A stretch of 64,000 nt of DNA from Martinezella miluonensis (GTDB lineage Bacteria; Pseudomonadota; Alphaproteobacteria; Rhizobiales; Rhizobiaceae): positions 1 to 64,000 of the forward strand of contig NZ_FMAH01000026.1 of the NCBI RefSeq assembly GCF_900094545.1, in the 5' to 3' direction. A program made the position numbers and the translations under genes. Of this stretch, positions 17,621 through 27,982 are shown piece by piece. The notes beneath the pieces are model-generated. The model saw only the letters and a program-made list of their open reading frames with translations, made no database searches and was not told where the DNA came from. Numbering within the stretch: the stretch's first letter is position 1; each line of letters begins with the position of its first letter.

Positions 17621-18541
17621 TCAGATTTCGGCGTAGACGATGCCGGTGAATGAGCCCGCATGATGCAGGAGCTCCCGCTCGCCCGAGCCATCGAGGCTCG
17701 CGGAATAGAGATTACCGCCGATATCGGTGAAGAACATGCGATTACCAGGCAGATCGAGCGACAGGCCGATGCCTTCGTCGAGACCTTCGAGAACGACCTC
17801 TGACGTTGCGGCGATATCGTCCATCTGAGCGCGGTTGACGGTATTGCCGCGCGGAAGATTGCCGCGGTCGGTCCAGTAGATCGTGCGGGTGGCAAGGTCC
17901 AGTTCGAGATCGATCGGTTCCGGCAGCTTGTCGAGCAGGATCTCGATATCGCTGCGGTTTGTGGCGGTTTCGCCAGTGGGGATATTGATGCCGGCGCGGA
18001 AGATGCGGCCGAGGCCGGCATCCGGCGGCCCCTTCTGGGTCCAGTAGATCTGGCCGAGCGGCAGATCGAGGGCGATGCCGACGCACCAGCGCTCGATATC
18101 GGCGCTGTCTTCCGGGCTATCGCCATTCTGCACGAGGGTCTCGATATCGCTGCCGTCGATATTGGCGCGCATGACGCGCATGCCTTCGCGGTCGCACCAA
18201 TAGAGCTTGCCGTTGTCGCGATCGATCTGGATCTGCTTCGGCGTGACCAATGTGCTGCCCGACGGGATCAGGGTGATATGGTTGCCGCCGTCGAGGTCCA
18301 TGCGCTCGATCGAGCCGTCATGGGCATTGTAGTCATTGCCCATTTCCGTCCAGTAGATCCAGCCATTCTCGCTGTCGACGAGAATGCCGTCCGGGCTGCG
18401 GCCCGGCCGCTGGACGATGAGCTTGAGATCGGTGCCATCGATGGCGGAGGAGAGAATGCGTCCATCGTTGATATCGAGGAAGAACAGTCTTTCGGTCTTG
18501 TCGGTGGAAGTGGCAGGCGTCCGTGCTTCTGCTTCTGACAT
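17621..18541 (-). CDS. YWTD-repeat beta-propeller protein
   Basis: A 306-aa cytosolic protein without signal peptide, built of repeated units with the low-density-lipoprotein-receptor YWTD signature: IYWTEMGND, LYWCDREGM, IYWTQKGP and IYWTDRGN, each about 45-50 residues apart. The fold should be a six-bladed propeller of the SMP-30/Kelch-like type. Family relatives include lactonases, but no metal or catalytic residues can be assigned with confidence here. It is divergent from a LacI gene 250 bp away, which suggests a link to carbohydrate use. Confidence 0.75.
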   Translation of the reverse strand: MSEAEARTPATSTDKTERLFFLDINDGRILSSAIDGTDLKLIVQRPGRSPDGILVDSENGWIYWTEMGNDYNAHDGSIERMDLDGGNHITLIPSGSTLVTPKQIQIDRDNGKLYWCDREGMRVMRANIDGSDIETLVQNGDSPEDSADIERWCVGIALDLPLGQIYWTQKGPPDAGLGRIFRAGINIPTGETATNRSDIEILLDKLPEPIDLELDLATRTIYWTDRGNLPRGNTVNRAQMDDIAATSEVVLEGLDEGIGLSLDLPGNRMFFTDIGGNLYSASLDGSGERELLHHAGSFTGIVYAEI

Positions 18542-18792
18542 GAGAGCATCCTTTCGAGGGGGCGGATCTGCGGATCACAGCGCGGCAATCATGGCATCGG
18601 TTGATGACAGCATCATTCGCCGCTGCGATCCCGATAATGATCTGTTGCGCCGCAGCGAAGATCAAGGGGCTGAATGTCGCGGCTGGAGCACCCCTCCGTC
18701 AAATAACTGTCATTGCTCTGATATAAATCCCCATCATTTCCAGGGGCTGTTCCAATCGGGGCTGAAGTCCGAAGCCGGAGGTGCTTGATATC

Positions 18793-19770
18793 ATGTCGAC
18801 GCTCCAGCAGGTCGCTTTTCGTGCCGGCTGTTCGGTCGCGACCGCCAGCCGCGTGCTGAACCGCAACGGTCCCGTCAGCGACGAGATGGTGCGCCGCGTG
18901 CGCCGGGCGGCGGCGGAACTCGGCTATCGGGCGGGTGGGCGTACCGGCAACGGGCGGCCGGCAATCGGCGTGCTCATTCCCAGCGTTACCAATCCCGTTT
19001 TTGCGGCGTCGCTTTCCAGCATCCAGAACCGAGCCTTTCATGCGGGTCACAGCGTGTTGATTGCGCAGTCGAACTATGACCCGGCGCAGGAGCCGGACGC
19101 AGTCGCCTCGCTTCTTCAGCAGCAGCCGACCGGCCTCATCCTCACGGTCTGCGATCCCGAACGCAGTATGGCTCTGTCTTCCGCCCTGCCGCCGACCGTG
19201 CTGCTCGGCAATCTGCCGACGACCCGTTTCACCGCCGCCGTTGCGACCGACAATTTCGGCGCGGGCCGAGATCTGACGGATCATCTGCTGCAGAAGGGCC
19301 ATCGGCGCATCCTCTTCATCTCCGGCCATTTCGCCGCATCGGATCGGGCAAAGCTGCGCTATCTCGGCTATATCAAGGCGATGGAGGCGGCGGGGCAGCA
19401 ACCTCTCGCCGCCCTGGAGATCTCCTTCGTGTGCAGTCTGGAACAGCTCGATCTTTCCGACACGATCTCTCGCCTAGACCCGACGGCGATCATCGCTTCC
19501 AACGATCTTCTCGCGCTCGGCGTGATGGGTGCGCTGCGGCGACAGGGTTTTTCGATCCCGCACGATATCTCGGTTGCCGGCTTTGACGGCATTTCCCTTG
19601 GTTTTCTGGGTGAGGTTTCGCTAACGACGGTGGAGATTCCGGACGGAACCATGGGAGCGGCGGCCGCCTCGCTGCTGCTCGATATGGCGGAAAATGCCGC
19701 GCCACCGCGCCATCTGATCGTCCCGTATCGGCTGCGCTCGGGCGGCACGGTGCGCAATCTTGCCAATTAG
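18793..19770 (+). CDS. LacI family transcriptional regulator
   Basis: A 325-aa repressor. The N-terminal LacI headpiece is clear (VAFRAGCSVATASRVLNRN) and is followed by a periplasmic-binding-protein-like effector domain with IGVLIPSVTNP and the conserved AIIASNDLLALGVM. The ATG at 18793 has GGAGG upstream; a GTG four codons earlier is possible. Its TAG stop lies inside a 107-bp palindromic repeat. It is divergent from the YWTD gene and convergent with the phosphoesterase/ABC operon, so the target could be either. Confidence 0.9.
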   Translation: MSTLQQVAFRAGCSVATASRVLNRNGPVSDEMVRRVRRAAAELGYRAGGRTGNGRPAIGVLIPSVTNPVFAASLSSIQNRAFHAGHSVLIAQSNYDPAQEPDAVASLLQQQPTGLILTVCDPERSMALSSALPPTVLLGNLPTTRFTAAVATDNFGAGRDLTDHLLQKGHRRILFISGHFAASDRAKLRYLGYIKAMEAAGQQPLAALEISFVCSLEQLDLSDTISRLDPTAIIASNDLLALGVMGALRRQGFSIPHDISVAGFDGISLGFLGEVSLTTVEIPDGTMGAAAASLLLDMAENAAPPRHLIVPYRLRSGGTVRNLAN

Positions 19771-19873
19771 AGCATTTCCGCTTTTCTTCGAATCGCGAAA
19801 ACGCTCTATCTTCTTGTTTCTTTACGCATTCCGGACGGAAAACCGCTGCGCACTTTTCCTGGAAATGCTCTAA
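19767..19873. repeat. Rhizobial 107-bp palindromic intergenic repeat
   Basis: The ends are a perfect 13-bp inverted repeat, TTAGAGCATTTCC/GGAAATGCTCTAA. Sequences of this sort (AGAGCATTTCC ... GGAAATGCTCT with an internal CATTCCGGACGG) are, as I know them, scattered in Rhizobium and Agrobacterium genomes. The lacI stop codon is formed by bases of the repeat. Transcribed, it would fold into a long stem. Confidence 0.75.
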
Positions 19874-19916
19874 CGTTTCTTGGAAACGCTTCGGTTCTGA
19901 CGCGTCTCCGCACATG

Positions 19917-19944
19917 AAAACGCCGCCTCCGTAAGGAAGCGGCG
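19917..19944 (-). terminator. Terminator of the ABC transporter operon
   Basis: On the minus strand, CGCCGCTTCC pairs with GGAGGCGGCG (one-base bulges) around a TTAC loop, and a TTTTC run follows. It sits 24 bp after the solute-binding gene stop. Confidence 0.75.
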
Positions 19945-19968
19945 CAGATTTTAAACCCGATCCAGCAA

Positions 19969-21234
19969 TCAGCTGCGCGGCAGCATGCCTTCGACGTCGG
20001 AAGCGGCGTCGTTAAGCGCATCCTTCGGCGCGGCCGAACCATCGACGATACGCGAGAGGTTGTCGACGATGGTCTGCGTGACCTTGACGCCGTTGGCGCC
20101 CGGGAAGGCGTACCAGGGGATCATGACCGGCATCTGGCTCAGACCAGCCTGGAACAGCGGGTTCTTCTTGTAGAAGTCGCCGAGATATTCGGCAGACTTG
20201 GCGGCAAGCTCATTGTTCGGAACATAGCCGGTGCCGGGAACGACGACGGAGGCGCCATAGGGGCCGGCGGCGAACTTGGCGAACTTCCAGGCGGCTTCTT
20301 CCTTGACCGGATCATGCGTCAGGATGACGACGGCGTTGCCGCCTGTGGGAAGGCGGCCGTTGACTGGGTCGATCAGCGGGATCTTGGCGGTACGCAGGTC
20401 GAACTTGGTGCCGACATTCTTGATGGTGTTGACGAGAGCACCGGTGGTCTGGAATTCGAAGCCGACCTTGCCGGCAGCAAAGGCCTGTTCGCCGGCAGCC
20501 TTAGTGAAGACCGGCATGCCGCCTTCCTTGACGAAGCGCTGGATCATCTCGACGGCCTTCTGTCCTTCCGGACCGTTGAAGGCGACCTTGCTTTCGTCGT
20601 CGCTCAGCATCTTGCCGCCGGCGCCGAAGAGGAGGGCGGAGAACATCCAGTCGTCGCCCTGCCAGCGGAAGTCCATGCCGTCGACGCCGTTGCCGAGCGC
20701 CTTGATCTTGCCGGCGAGCGCGATGACTTCGTCCCAGGTCTTCGGCGGGTTGTCCGGATTGCCGCCGGCAGCCTTCACCAGGTCGGCGTTGTAATACATG
20801 ATCGGGTTCGACGTCGCGAAGGCGAGGCCGACCTGCTTGCCCTTGACCTGAGCGAGCTTCAGGATCGTGTCCGAGAAGCCCTTCTCGGCCATGTTGCCCT
20901 CTTTCTTGACGAGGGGGCCGAGATCGACGGCGACATTGCGCTCGTCCATCATGCGCAGGCGGTTGAGGCCGATGAAGGTGACATCCGGCATTTCGCTGGT
21001 GCCGGCCTGACGCAGGATGGTCTGGATGCCTTCCTCATAGGTGGCCGAAGGAGCGGCGAACTGGATCTTGATGTCGGGATTTTCTTCCATGAACTTCTTC
21101 GAGATCGTGTCCATCACGTTCTTGAAGAAGCCGGGCATGGGATAGTGGACCGTCAGGGTGGTTTCGGCATAGGCCGGGACCGTCACGACCATCGAGATGG
21201 CCGCGGCGGCGAGAATCTGGGTGATATGCTTCAT
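19969..21234 (-). CDS. Extracellular solute-binding protein of a CUT1 ABC importer (UgpB-like)
   Basis: A 421-aa secreted protein with a signal peptide (residues 1-23, ending VPAYA-E) and a family 1 solute-binding fold (TLTVHYPMPGFFKNVMDTI; KTWDEVIALAGKIKAL; FPGANGVKVTQTIVDNL). It captures the substrate in the periplasm for the two permeases encoded just upstream. It is the last gene of a five-gene operon. The coupled phosphoesterase suggests a phosphorylated ligand such as a glycerophosphodiester, but sugars cannot be excluded. Confidence 0.88.
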   Translation of the reverse strand: MKHITQILAAAAISMVVTVPAYAETTLTVHYPMPGFFKNVMDTISKKFMEENPDIKIQFAAPSATYEEGIQTILRQAGTSEMPDVTFIGLNRLRMMDERNVAVDLGPLVKKEGNMAEKGFSDTILKLAQVKGKQVGLAFATSNPIMYYNADLVKAAGGNPDNPPKTWDEVIALAGKIKALGNGVDGMDFRWQGDDWMFSALLFGAGGKMLSDDESKVAFNGPEGQKAVEMIQRFVKEGGMPVFTKAAGEQAFAAGKVGFEFQTTGALVNTIKNVGTKFDLRTAKIPLIDPVNGRLPTGGNAVVILTHDPVKEEAAWKFAKFAAGPYGASVVVPGTGYVPNNELAAKSAEYLGDFYKKNPLFQAGLSQMPVMIPWYAFPGANGVKVTQTIVDNLSRIVDGSAAPKDALNDAASDVEGMLPRS

Positions 21235-21259
21235 CGCTCGTTCTCCTGTTTCGAACCGA

Positions 21260-22096
21260 TCAGCCTTTGAGACCGGTCATGGTAATGCCCTCGACGAAAC
21301 GCTTCTGTGCGAGAAGGAATGCGGCGACGAGGGGAAGGGTAATCATGAGGGTTGCCGCCATGAGCGCGCCGTAGTCGTCGCCGGCTTCGGCGGCGCGGAA
21401 ATACATGAGGCCCAGCGGCGGCGTGAAATAGGCCTGCTTGGTGATGACGATCAGCGGCCAGTAGAGGTCGTTCCAGTGCGCGACGACCGAGAAGATCGCG
21501 AAGGCCGTGACCGCCGGCCAGGCATTCGGCACGATGACGCGCGCGACGATGCCGAGTTCCGACATGCCGTCGAGGCGGGCGGCATGGATCAGATCGTCCG
21601 GCATGGCGCGGAAGAATTGCAGGAACATGAAGATCGCGAAGACCGAGATCGAGAAGGGCGCGACCAGAGCCGTGTAGCTGTTCAGGAGCGACAGGCTGTT
21701 GAAGCCGACATAGAGGGGTAGCGCCGTCGCATGGATCGGGATCAGCAGGCCGAGCATGATCAGCACCATCATGGTGCGCGCAGCCGGGAATTTCAGCTTC
21801 GCCATGGCATAGGCGCAGGGAATGGCGATCAGCACCTGGAAGAAGAAGATCAGCCCGCAGACGAGGACGCCGTTGAACAGCAACGTCCCCATCGAAACCT
21901 TGCTCAGCGCCTTGACGATGTTCTCGACGTAGAAGAAATGCGTCGGGATCAGCTTCAATGCGGAGGTGAAAATATCGTCCTGTGCCTTGCCGGCCGTCGA
22001 GATCATGAAGATGTATGGCGCCAGGAAGACGAGCGAGCCGAGGATCAGCAGAGAGAGGCGCAGGATACGGCCGGGAGTGAAGCCTGTCGAGGTCAT
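21260..22096 (-). CDS. ABC transporter permease (MalG/UgpE type)
   Basis: A 278-aa inner-membrane permease with six predicted helices. The EAA loop that docks on the ATPase is visible (HAARLDGMSELGIVARVIVPNAWPAV, with the conserved G at the usual place). Its ATG overlaps the stop of the first permease by 4 nt (ATGA), so the start at 22096 is firm; a longer frame upstream lies within that gene. It forms the pore with the neighbouring permease. Confidence 0.92.
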   Translation of the reverse strand: MTSTGFTPGRILRLSLLILGSLVFLAPYIFMISTAGKAQDDIFTSALKLIPTHFFYVENIVKALSKVSMGTLLFNGVLVCGLIFFFQVLIAIPCAYAMAKLKFPAARTMMVLIMLGLLIPIHATALPLYVGFNSLSLLNSYTALVAPFSISVFAIFMFLQFFRAMPDDLIHAARLDGMSELGIVARVIVPNAWPAVTAFAIFSVVAHWNDLYWPLIVITKQAYFTPPLGLMYFRAAEAGDDYGALMAATLMITLPLVAAFLLAQKRFVEGITMTGLKG

Positions 22097-23008
22097 GTGT
22101 AATGCACCTGCTGGTCTTGGACGCGATATTGCAGGAAGGTCAGCACCACCAGGATGGCGAGAAATACCGTGGTCATCGCCGAGGCATAGCCGACCCGGAG
22201 ATAGACGAAACCTTCCTGGTAGATGGTGAAGAGCAGGACCTCGGAGGCATGGTTCGGGCCGCCGTCGGTCAGGGCCTTCACGGTGTCGAAGACCTTCACC
22301 GCATTGATGATGCTGATTGTGGTAACGAAGAGCGTCGTCGGCCCGAGCATTGGCCAAGTGACCAGCCAGAAGCGGTCGAAAGACGACTTTGCGCCGTCCA
22401 CCTCGGCTGCGGCGTAAAGCTCGCGCGGGATGGCGGTAAGGCCGGCGAGAAACAGCACCATGTTGAAGCCGACCGACTGCCAGACGCCGATGATCGACAG
22501 GCTGTAAAGTGCGGTCGCCGAAGAGCCGAGCCAGTTCGGTCCGCGCACGCCGATCTCGGCGAGAAGCGCATTGATCGGGCCGATCGTCGGATGAAAGAGG
22601 TACTGCCAGACGGTTGCCATCGCGACGATCAGCGAGGCGACGGGCAGGAAGTAGGCTGTGCGGAAGAAGCTGCGGCCGATGCCTTCGCTCTCGATCAGCA
22701 ATGCGACGCCGAGGCCAAGCACGATCGAGACGGGTGCGACGATCGCGGTATAAGTCGCCGTGTTCCAGAGCGATTTCTGGAAGGCGCGATCTTTCAGCAG
22801 ATGCGCATAATTCTCGAAGGCGACGAAGCGCAGGCTCTTGTCGCCGAGCTGGAAATCCGTGAAGCCGAGCACGACGACGGCGATGATCGGCAGCAGGATG
22901 AAGAGCACGATCAGGATGATAGCGGGCAGGGCGAACAGGAGCGCCGTGCGGGCTTCGCTGCGTTCGCGCGCCGCGGCCGTCCGCATCGGCAGGGACGTGG
23001 CGGCAATG

Positions 23009-23016
<8 letters not shown>
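22093..23016 (-). CDS. ABC transporter permease (MalF/UgpA type)
   Basis: A 307-aa permease with six predicted membrane helices, starting after a basic N-terminal stretch (ERSEARTALLFALPAIILIVLF). The EAA loop reads AAAEVDGAKSSFDRFWLVTWPMLGPTT. The ATG at 23016 overlaps the end of the ATPase gene by 8 nt and has GGGAGAAGG upstream. It pairs with the second permease to form the channel of the importer. Confidence 0.92.
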
Positions 23017-24168
<1,152 letters not shown>

Positions 24169-24172
<4 letters not shown>

Positions 24173-25005
24173 TCAGCGGGCTCCTTCTTTGCCTTGGGTG
24201 CGGCTTGCGGATAGACTTCCATGACGACGTCATCGAGGAAGTAGGCGGTCATGCCTGATACGGCGACGAGCTCGGTCGATACGGTCTCGCCAAGTTCATG
24301 GATCGCGGCGCCGATCAGCCTTTCGCCAGGCATCTCGCGCTCCATCTTGTCGAGGATGAAGGCGGCCGGCGGCGCCCAGACGAGGGCGGTATCGTTGAAA
24401 CGGCCTTCCCAGGTCCAGTGGAGATGGCCGCTGCCGAGCAGGGCGACGTCATGGGCCGAGATCAGATCATAGAGCCGGCGGCGCTGCGCCGGGCGCACGC
24501 TCCAGTAGCCGGTATCGCCCTCGTCGGGCGCGTCGACGAAGAGCGGCTTGTGTGCAAACAGAGCGACGCGACGATCGCCACGGCTTTCGAGCATGTCCTG
24601 CAGCCAGTCGAACTGCTTCTGCTCTTCGGCGTCCTCGAAGCCCATCAGCAGGCTGTTGAGGCCGATGAGGCGCCAGTTGTCGACGTCCTTTGCCCAGTAA
24701 TCCGGGCCGACGAGGCGGCGCCAGCGCGCCAGCCGCTCGGGATTGACGGGCTGATAAGAGCCGGGCAGGTGGCCGACATCGTGATTGCCGGGCACGATGA
24801 GCATCGGTATCGAGACCTGCCGCATCATGTCCATGGAGAAGGTGAGATCCTCGTCCTTGTCGGCGCCGTCGACGCTGAGATCGCCGGTGTGAACGACGAG
24901 ATCGGCGCCGCTTGCCTCGATCCATTTCGCCAGCGGCTCCCAATTGCCGTTGAAATGCGGCTTGTTGGGGCTCAAATGCGTGTCGGTGATCTGGATGATC
25001 TTCAA
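24169..25005 (-). CDS. Metallophosphoesterase (Icc/GpdQ-like), first gene of ABC operon
   Basis: A 278-aa cytosolic calcineurin-like phosphoesterase. The metal-binding motifs are in order: D-x-H (ITDTHLSP), GD (VHTGDLS), GNHD (VPGNHDVG), a His in FAHKP and GxGHLH (LGSGHLHW). Enzymes of this type cleave cAMP or glycerophosphodiesters. The gene leads the operon and its stop overlaps the ATPase start by 4 nt, so enzyme and importer are made together. That suggests uptake of a phosphodiester followed by hydrolysis inside the cell (inference). Confidence 0.87.
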
Positions 25006-25242
25006 GGCGCGTCTCCGAAGTCTTCAGAATGGGTGCGCCTGCGGAAGGGGTAGCCTTCAAAGCCGGCACGTCTCTGCGCTCTCTTTAGAAGGCCCCCATG
25101 TCAGGAAGGTAACGGGTCTTTTCAGCTGTTTTTCAGTTTTGTCACATCACAGTCAAACGGCGTCGTCACTCGCCGGGGGGTGAATTGAGGCCTGTACCTG
25201 CATGCTTCGGATGATATAGATCGCTGCCGAAGGGAATTGGAT

Positions 25243-25452
25243 ATGTCAGACGAAGAGAACCGCATCACGACACTCGAAGAGATGGTCGCCTATCAGGCGA
25301 AGACGATCGAGGAACTGTCCGATCAGATTGCCGAGCAATGGAAGGTGATCGAGCAGACCAGGCATAAGCTCGATCGGCTGACGGAGCGCTTCCTGACGCT
25401 GGAGGAGCAATCGCTCGACGCGCCTGGTATCACCAAGCCGCCGCACTACTGA
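25243..25452 (+). CDS. slyX: SlyX family protein
   Basis: A small acidic protein of 69 aa with a heptad-like coiled coil (ITTLEEMVAYQAKTIEELSD) and the conserved C-terminus KPPHY that marks SlyX. The biochemical function is unknown. The ATG at 25243 has AGGGA 8 nt upstream; a TTG two codons earlier is less likely. It is a single gene after a 237-bp gap in which I see nothing else. Confidence 0.85.
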   Translation: MSDEENRITTLEEMVAYQAKTIEELSDQIAEQWKVIEQTRHKLDRLTERFLTLEEQSLDAPGITKPPHY

Positions 25453-25480
25453 TCGGCTCTATTCTATCTTCACGTTTCGG

Positions 25481-25503
25481 TGTTACACGCGGCGTGTGTA
25501 ACA
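25481..25503. promoter_or_regulatory. Inverted repeat upstream of msrA
   Basis: TGTTACAC and GTGTAACA form perfect 8-bp arms around 7 bp, 69 bp before the msrA start. It could be an operator; no U-run follows, so it is not an obvious terminator for slyX. Confidence 0.5.
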
Positions 25504-25571
25504 AAAGTGTCTGTCTTCCCGTATTTCCTTATGACCGGAGCATTTGCCATCGCGGTCGAGAGGAAATCACC

Positions 25572-26324
25572 ATGAAGACTTTATCGACAGACATGATCCG
25601 CATTTATTCGGCACGCGTCGCCCGCTTCGCCGGCCTTACGGCGGTGGCGGTATTGCTTGGCGGCGTTGCGCTGCAATTCGTTGGCCGCGCTTCGGCCGAG
25701 GACGCGCGCGTCATTCCTGCGCCGAGCGTGGATGAAAAGGCAGGGTCTGCCGGTACTGAGACGGCGGTGCTTGCCGGCGGCTGCTTCTGGGGCGTCCAGG
25801 GCGTGTTCCAGCATGTCAACGGCGTCATCAGCGCCACATCCGGCTATACCGGCGGCAGCAAGGATGCGGCCCATTATGAAATGGTGAGCAGCGGCGACAC
25901 CGGCCACGCAGAATCCGTGCGCATCGTCTTCGATCCGCACAAGGTCAGCTATGGCCATCTGCTGCAGATCTACTTCTCGGTGACGCATGATCCAACCGAG
26001 CTGAACTATCAGGGACCCGACACCGGCACACAATATCGTTCCGCCATTTTCCCGACGAGCCAGTCACAGGCCGATATCGCGCATGCCTATATCGATCAGC
26101 TCAATCACGCCAAGGTCTTCGACGCTAATATCGTCACCAAGATCGAGCCGGCGCGGCAATTCTATGTTGCGGAGAATTATCATCAGGATTTCCTGACGAC
26201 ACATCCGACCTATCCCTACATCGTCATCAACGATCTGCCGAAGATCAAGAACCTTCAGCACCTTTTTCCCAGCGACTATCGGGCCGACCCGGTTCTGGTG
26301 ACGGCGAGCGCCGGCGCGAACTGA
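25572..26324 (+). CDS. msrA: Peptide methionine sulfoxide reductase MsrA, exported
   Basis: A 250-aa enzyme that reduces methionine-S-sulfoxide in proteins. The active-site Cys is in LAGGCFWGVQG and the substrate-binding region YTGGSKDAAHYEMVSSGDTGHAESV is conserved. An extra N-terminal hydrophobic segment (about residues 18-42, ending RASAED) makes it longer than cytosolic MsrA and predicts export or membrane anchoring, so it probably repairs periplasmic proteins. The ATG at 25572 follows AGGAAATC. A C-terminal recycling Cys is not evident. Confidence 0.92.
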   Translation: MKTLSTDMIRIYSARVARFAGLTAVAVLLGGVALQFVGRASAEDARVIPAPSVDEKAGSAGTETAVLAGGCFWGVQGVFQHVNGVISATSGYTGGSKDAAHYEMVSSGDTGHAESVRIVFDPHKVSYGHLLQIYFSVTHDPTELNYQGPDTGTQYRSAIFPTSQSQADIAHAYIDQLNHAKVFDANIVTKIEPARQFYVAENYHQDFLTTHPTYPYIVINDLPKIKNLQHLFPSDYRADPVLVTASAGAN

Positions 26325-26454
26325 CCGATACGTGATGGGCTGGCCGGCGAGCGATGTTCGCCGGTCACGGCCGCCTTGCAAGAAACGCTCGTTACTCGCT
26401 GCGCGTCTGGTGTATTGCTGCGCCACCTGACATTCATCGAGAGTGCGCTTCGCC

Positions 26455-27378
26455 ATGATCGTCCGCGACCGGCCGAATCTTTTCCAGCTTTTCTTCATCG
26501 TCCGCGGTTCGATCGTCCGGCGCATTCTGCCGCAGATCATCGCCATCTTCCTCCTGTCCATGCTCATCGTCTGGGGTCATGCGGAACGGCCGAACCTTGT
26601 CGTTTCCTTCAACGGCTCGGCGCTTTCGCTACTCGGCATCGCCCTTTCGATCTTCCTCGGCTTCCGCAACAATGCCTGCTACGACCGCTGGTGGGAGGGT
26701 CGGCGCGACTGGGGGCAACTCGTTTATCTCGCGCGGGGTTTTGCCCGTCAGACACTGGTGCTGGAGAGTGCGGGCGAGTCGGGCGTCGGGGCGCGCAAGA
26801 ACCTGCTGCGTCTGACCATGGCCTTCACGCAGGCGTTGGTCTGTCTTCTGCGACCCGGCAGCGACGAGGGCAAGGTGCTCCGTCTGCTGACTTCAAGCGA
26901 GGCCGAATTCTACCATGCGGCCCGCAACCGGCCCGATCTCATTCTGCGCCTCATGTCTGCCGATCTCGCGCGATTGAAGGCATCAGGCGCGATTTCGGAT
27001 ATCCACTATCAGATGCTGGATATGAGTATCGGCCAGATGGGTGCGGCCCAAGCCGCTTGCGAGCGCCTCCGCAACACGCCGCTGCCCTTCGGTTATACGC
27101 TGCTTCTGCATCGCACCGCCTATCTCTTCTGCTTCCTGCTGCCCTTCGGCTATGTCGATACGCTCGGTTGGGGCTCGCCCTTCGTCACGGCGCTGATCGC
27201 CTATACTTTCTTCGGCCTCGATGCGTTGGGTGACGAGCTGGAGGATCCTTTCGGCCATCGCCCCAATGCACTCGCCATCGGCGCCCTTGCCGATACGATC
27301 GAGATCAATCTGCGCGAGGCGCTCGGCGAAACCGATCTGCCGCCGCTGCCGCAGCCGAAGGACTTCCTGCTGATGTAA
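26455..27378 (+). CDS. Bestrophin-like channel protein (UPF0187)
   Basis: A 307-aa inner-membrane protein of the bacterial bestrophin family. Typical features are the basic N-terminus (PNLFQLFFIVRGSIVRRI), the FLGFRNNACYDRWWEGR segment and the C-terminal acidic GDELEDPFG stretch that in bestrophins sits at the Ca-clasp region. Bacterial members conduct ions (KpBest is a cation channel). The ATG at 26455 was chosen because the family N-terminus starts there; a GTG four codons upstream is possible. Confidence 0.9.
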   Translation: MIVRDRPNLFQLFFIVRGSIVRRILPQIIAIFLLSMLIVWGHAERPNLVVSFNGSALSLLGIALSIFLGFRNNACYDRWWEGRRDWGQLVYLARGFARQTLVLESAGESGVGARKNLLRLTMAFTQALVCLLRPGSDEGKVLRLLTSSEAEFYHAARNRPDLILRLMSADLARLKASGAISDIHYQMLDMSIGQMGAAQAACERLRNTPLPFGYTLLLHRTAYLFCFLLPFGYVDTLGWGSPFVTALIAYTFFGLDALGDELEDPFGHRPNALAIGALADTIEINLREALGETDLPPLPQPKDFLLM

Positions 27379-27407
27379 AAAATCAGCAAAAATATTCGCC
27401 GGGTGAT

Positions 27408-27435
27408 GGAATAGAATCCGGAGTGCTTCCGTATA
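27408..27435 (+). promoter_or_regulatory. Candidate ECF-type promoter of the sigma factor operon
   Basis: GGAATA (27408-27413) and CGTATA (27430-27435) are separated by 16 bp, a spacing and composition seen in ECF sigma promoters. The expected start of transcription falls at about 27441-27443, where the sigma ATG is. The mRNA would then be leaderless or nearly so, in line with the lack of a Shine-Dalgarno sequence. Autoregulation is inferred. Confidence 0.55.
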
Positions 27436-27442
27436 TAGGTGT

Positions 27443-27982
27443 ATGGAACGCAAAGGACGCACATTCGATGTTTTGGGGCAGCTCGGTTCGCTGAGACGTT
27501 ACGCCCGCTCGCTCGTGCGCAATGCGGACGACGCCGAAGACCTGGTGCATGACGCGCTGGTCAAGGCCTATGAGCGGAAGGCGTCCTTCCGGCGTGACGG
27601 CAATCTGCGCACCTGGCTGCTGTCGATCCTGCACAATGTGCATATCGACCGTCTGCGCCAGAAGAAATCGCTGAACCGTCGTCACGAGGAAGCGGCTGGC
27701 GAGATCGAGCCGGCATTGCCCGCGCCGCAGGATCATACAGTGCGCCTGAGCCAGGTGCGCGAGGCCTTCTTCAGTCTGCCCGAGGAACAGCGCGAGGCGC
27801 TGCATCTCGTGGCGATCGAGGATCTCTCCTATCAGGAGGCGGCAGCCGCGCTCGGCATTCCAGTCGGCACGCTGATGTCCCGCATTGCGCGGGCTCGCGC
27901 CAGCCTGCGTAATTTCGAAGAGGCTAGCTCCAAGGTTTCACATCTGCGGCTTATCGAGGGAGGCGGCAATGAAAAACGTTGA
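27443..27982 (+). CDS. ECF-type RNA polymerase sigma factor
   Basis: A 179-aa sigma-70 family protein with only regions 2 and 4. Region 2 is seen in LRRYARSLVRNADDAEDLVHDALVKAYE and NLRTWLLSILHNVHIDRLR. Region 4 is AFFSLPEEQREALHLVAIEDLSYQEAAAALGIPVGTLMSRIARARASLR. It overlaps the downstream anti-sigma gene by 14 nt, the usual pairing in which the partner holds the sigma factor inactive until a signal arrives. The signal is unknown. There is no SD before the ATG. Confidence 0.92.
   Translation: MERKGRTFDVLGQLGSLRRYARSLVRNADDAEDLVHDALVKAYERKASFRRDGNLRTWLLSILHNVHIDRLRQKKSLNRRHEEAAGEIEPALPAPQDHTVRLSQVREAFFSLPEEQREALHLVAIEDLSYQEAAAALGIPVGTLMSRIARARASLRNFEEASSKVSHLRLIEGGGNEKR

Noticed and set aside
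26341..26365. Terminator after msrA
   Set aside because: A 7-bp stem CCGGCGA/TCGCCGG is present but no T-run follows, so I do not call a terminator.
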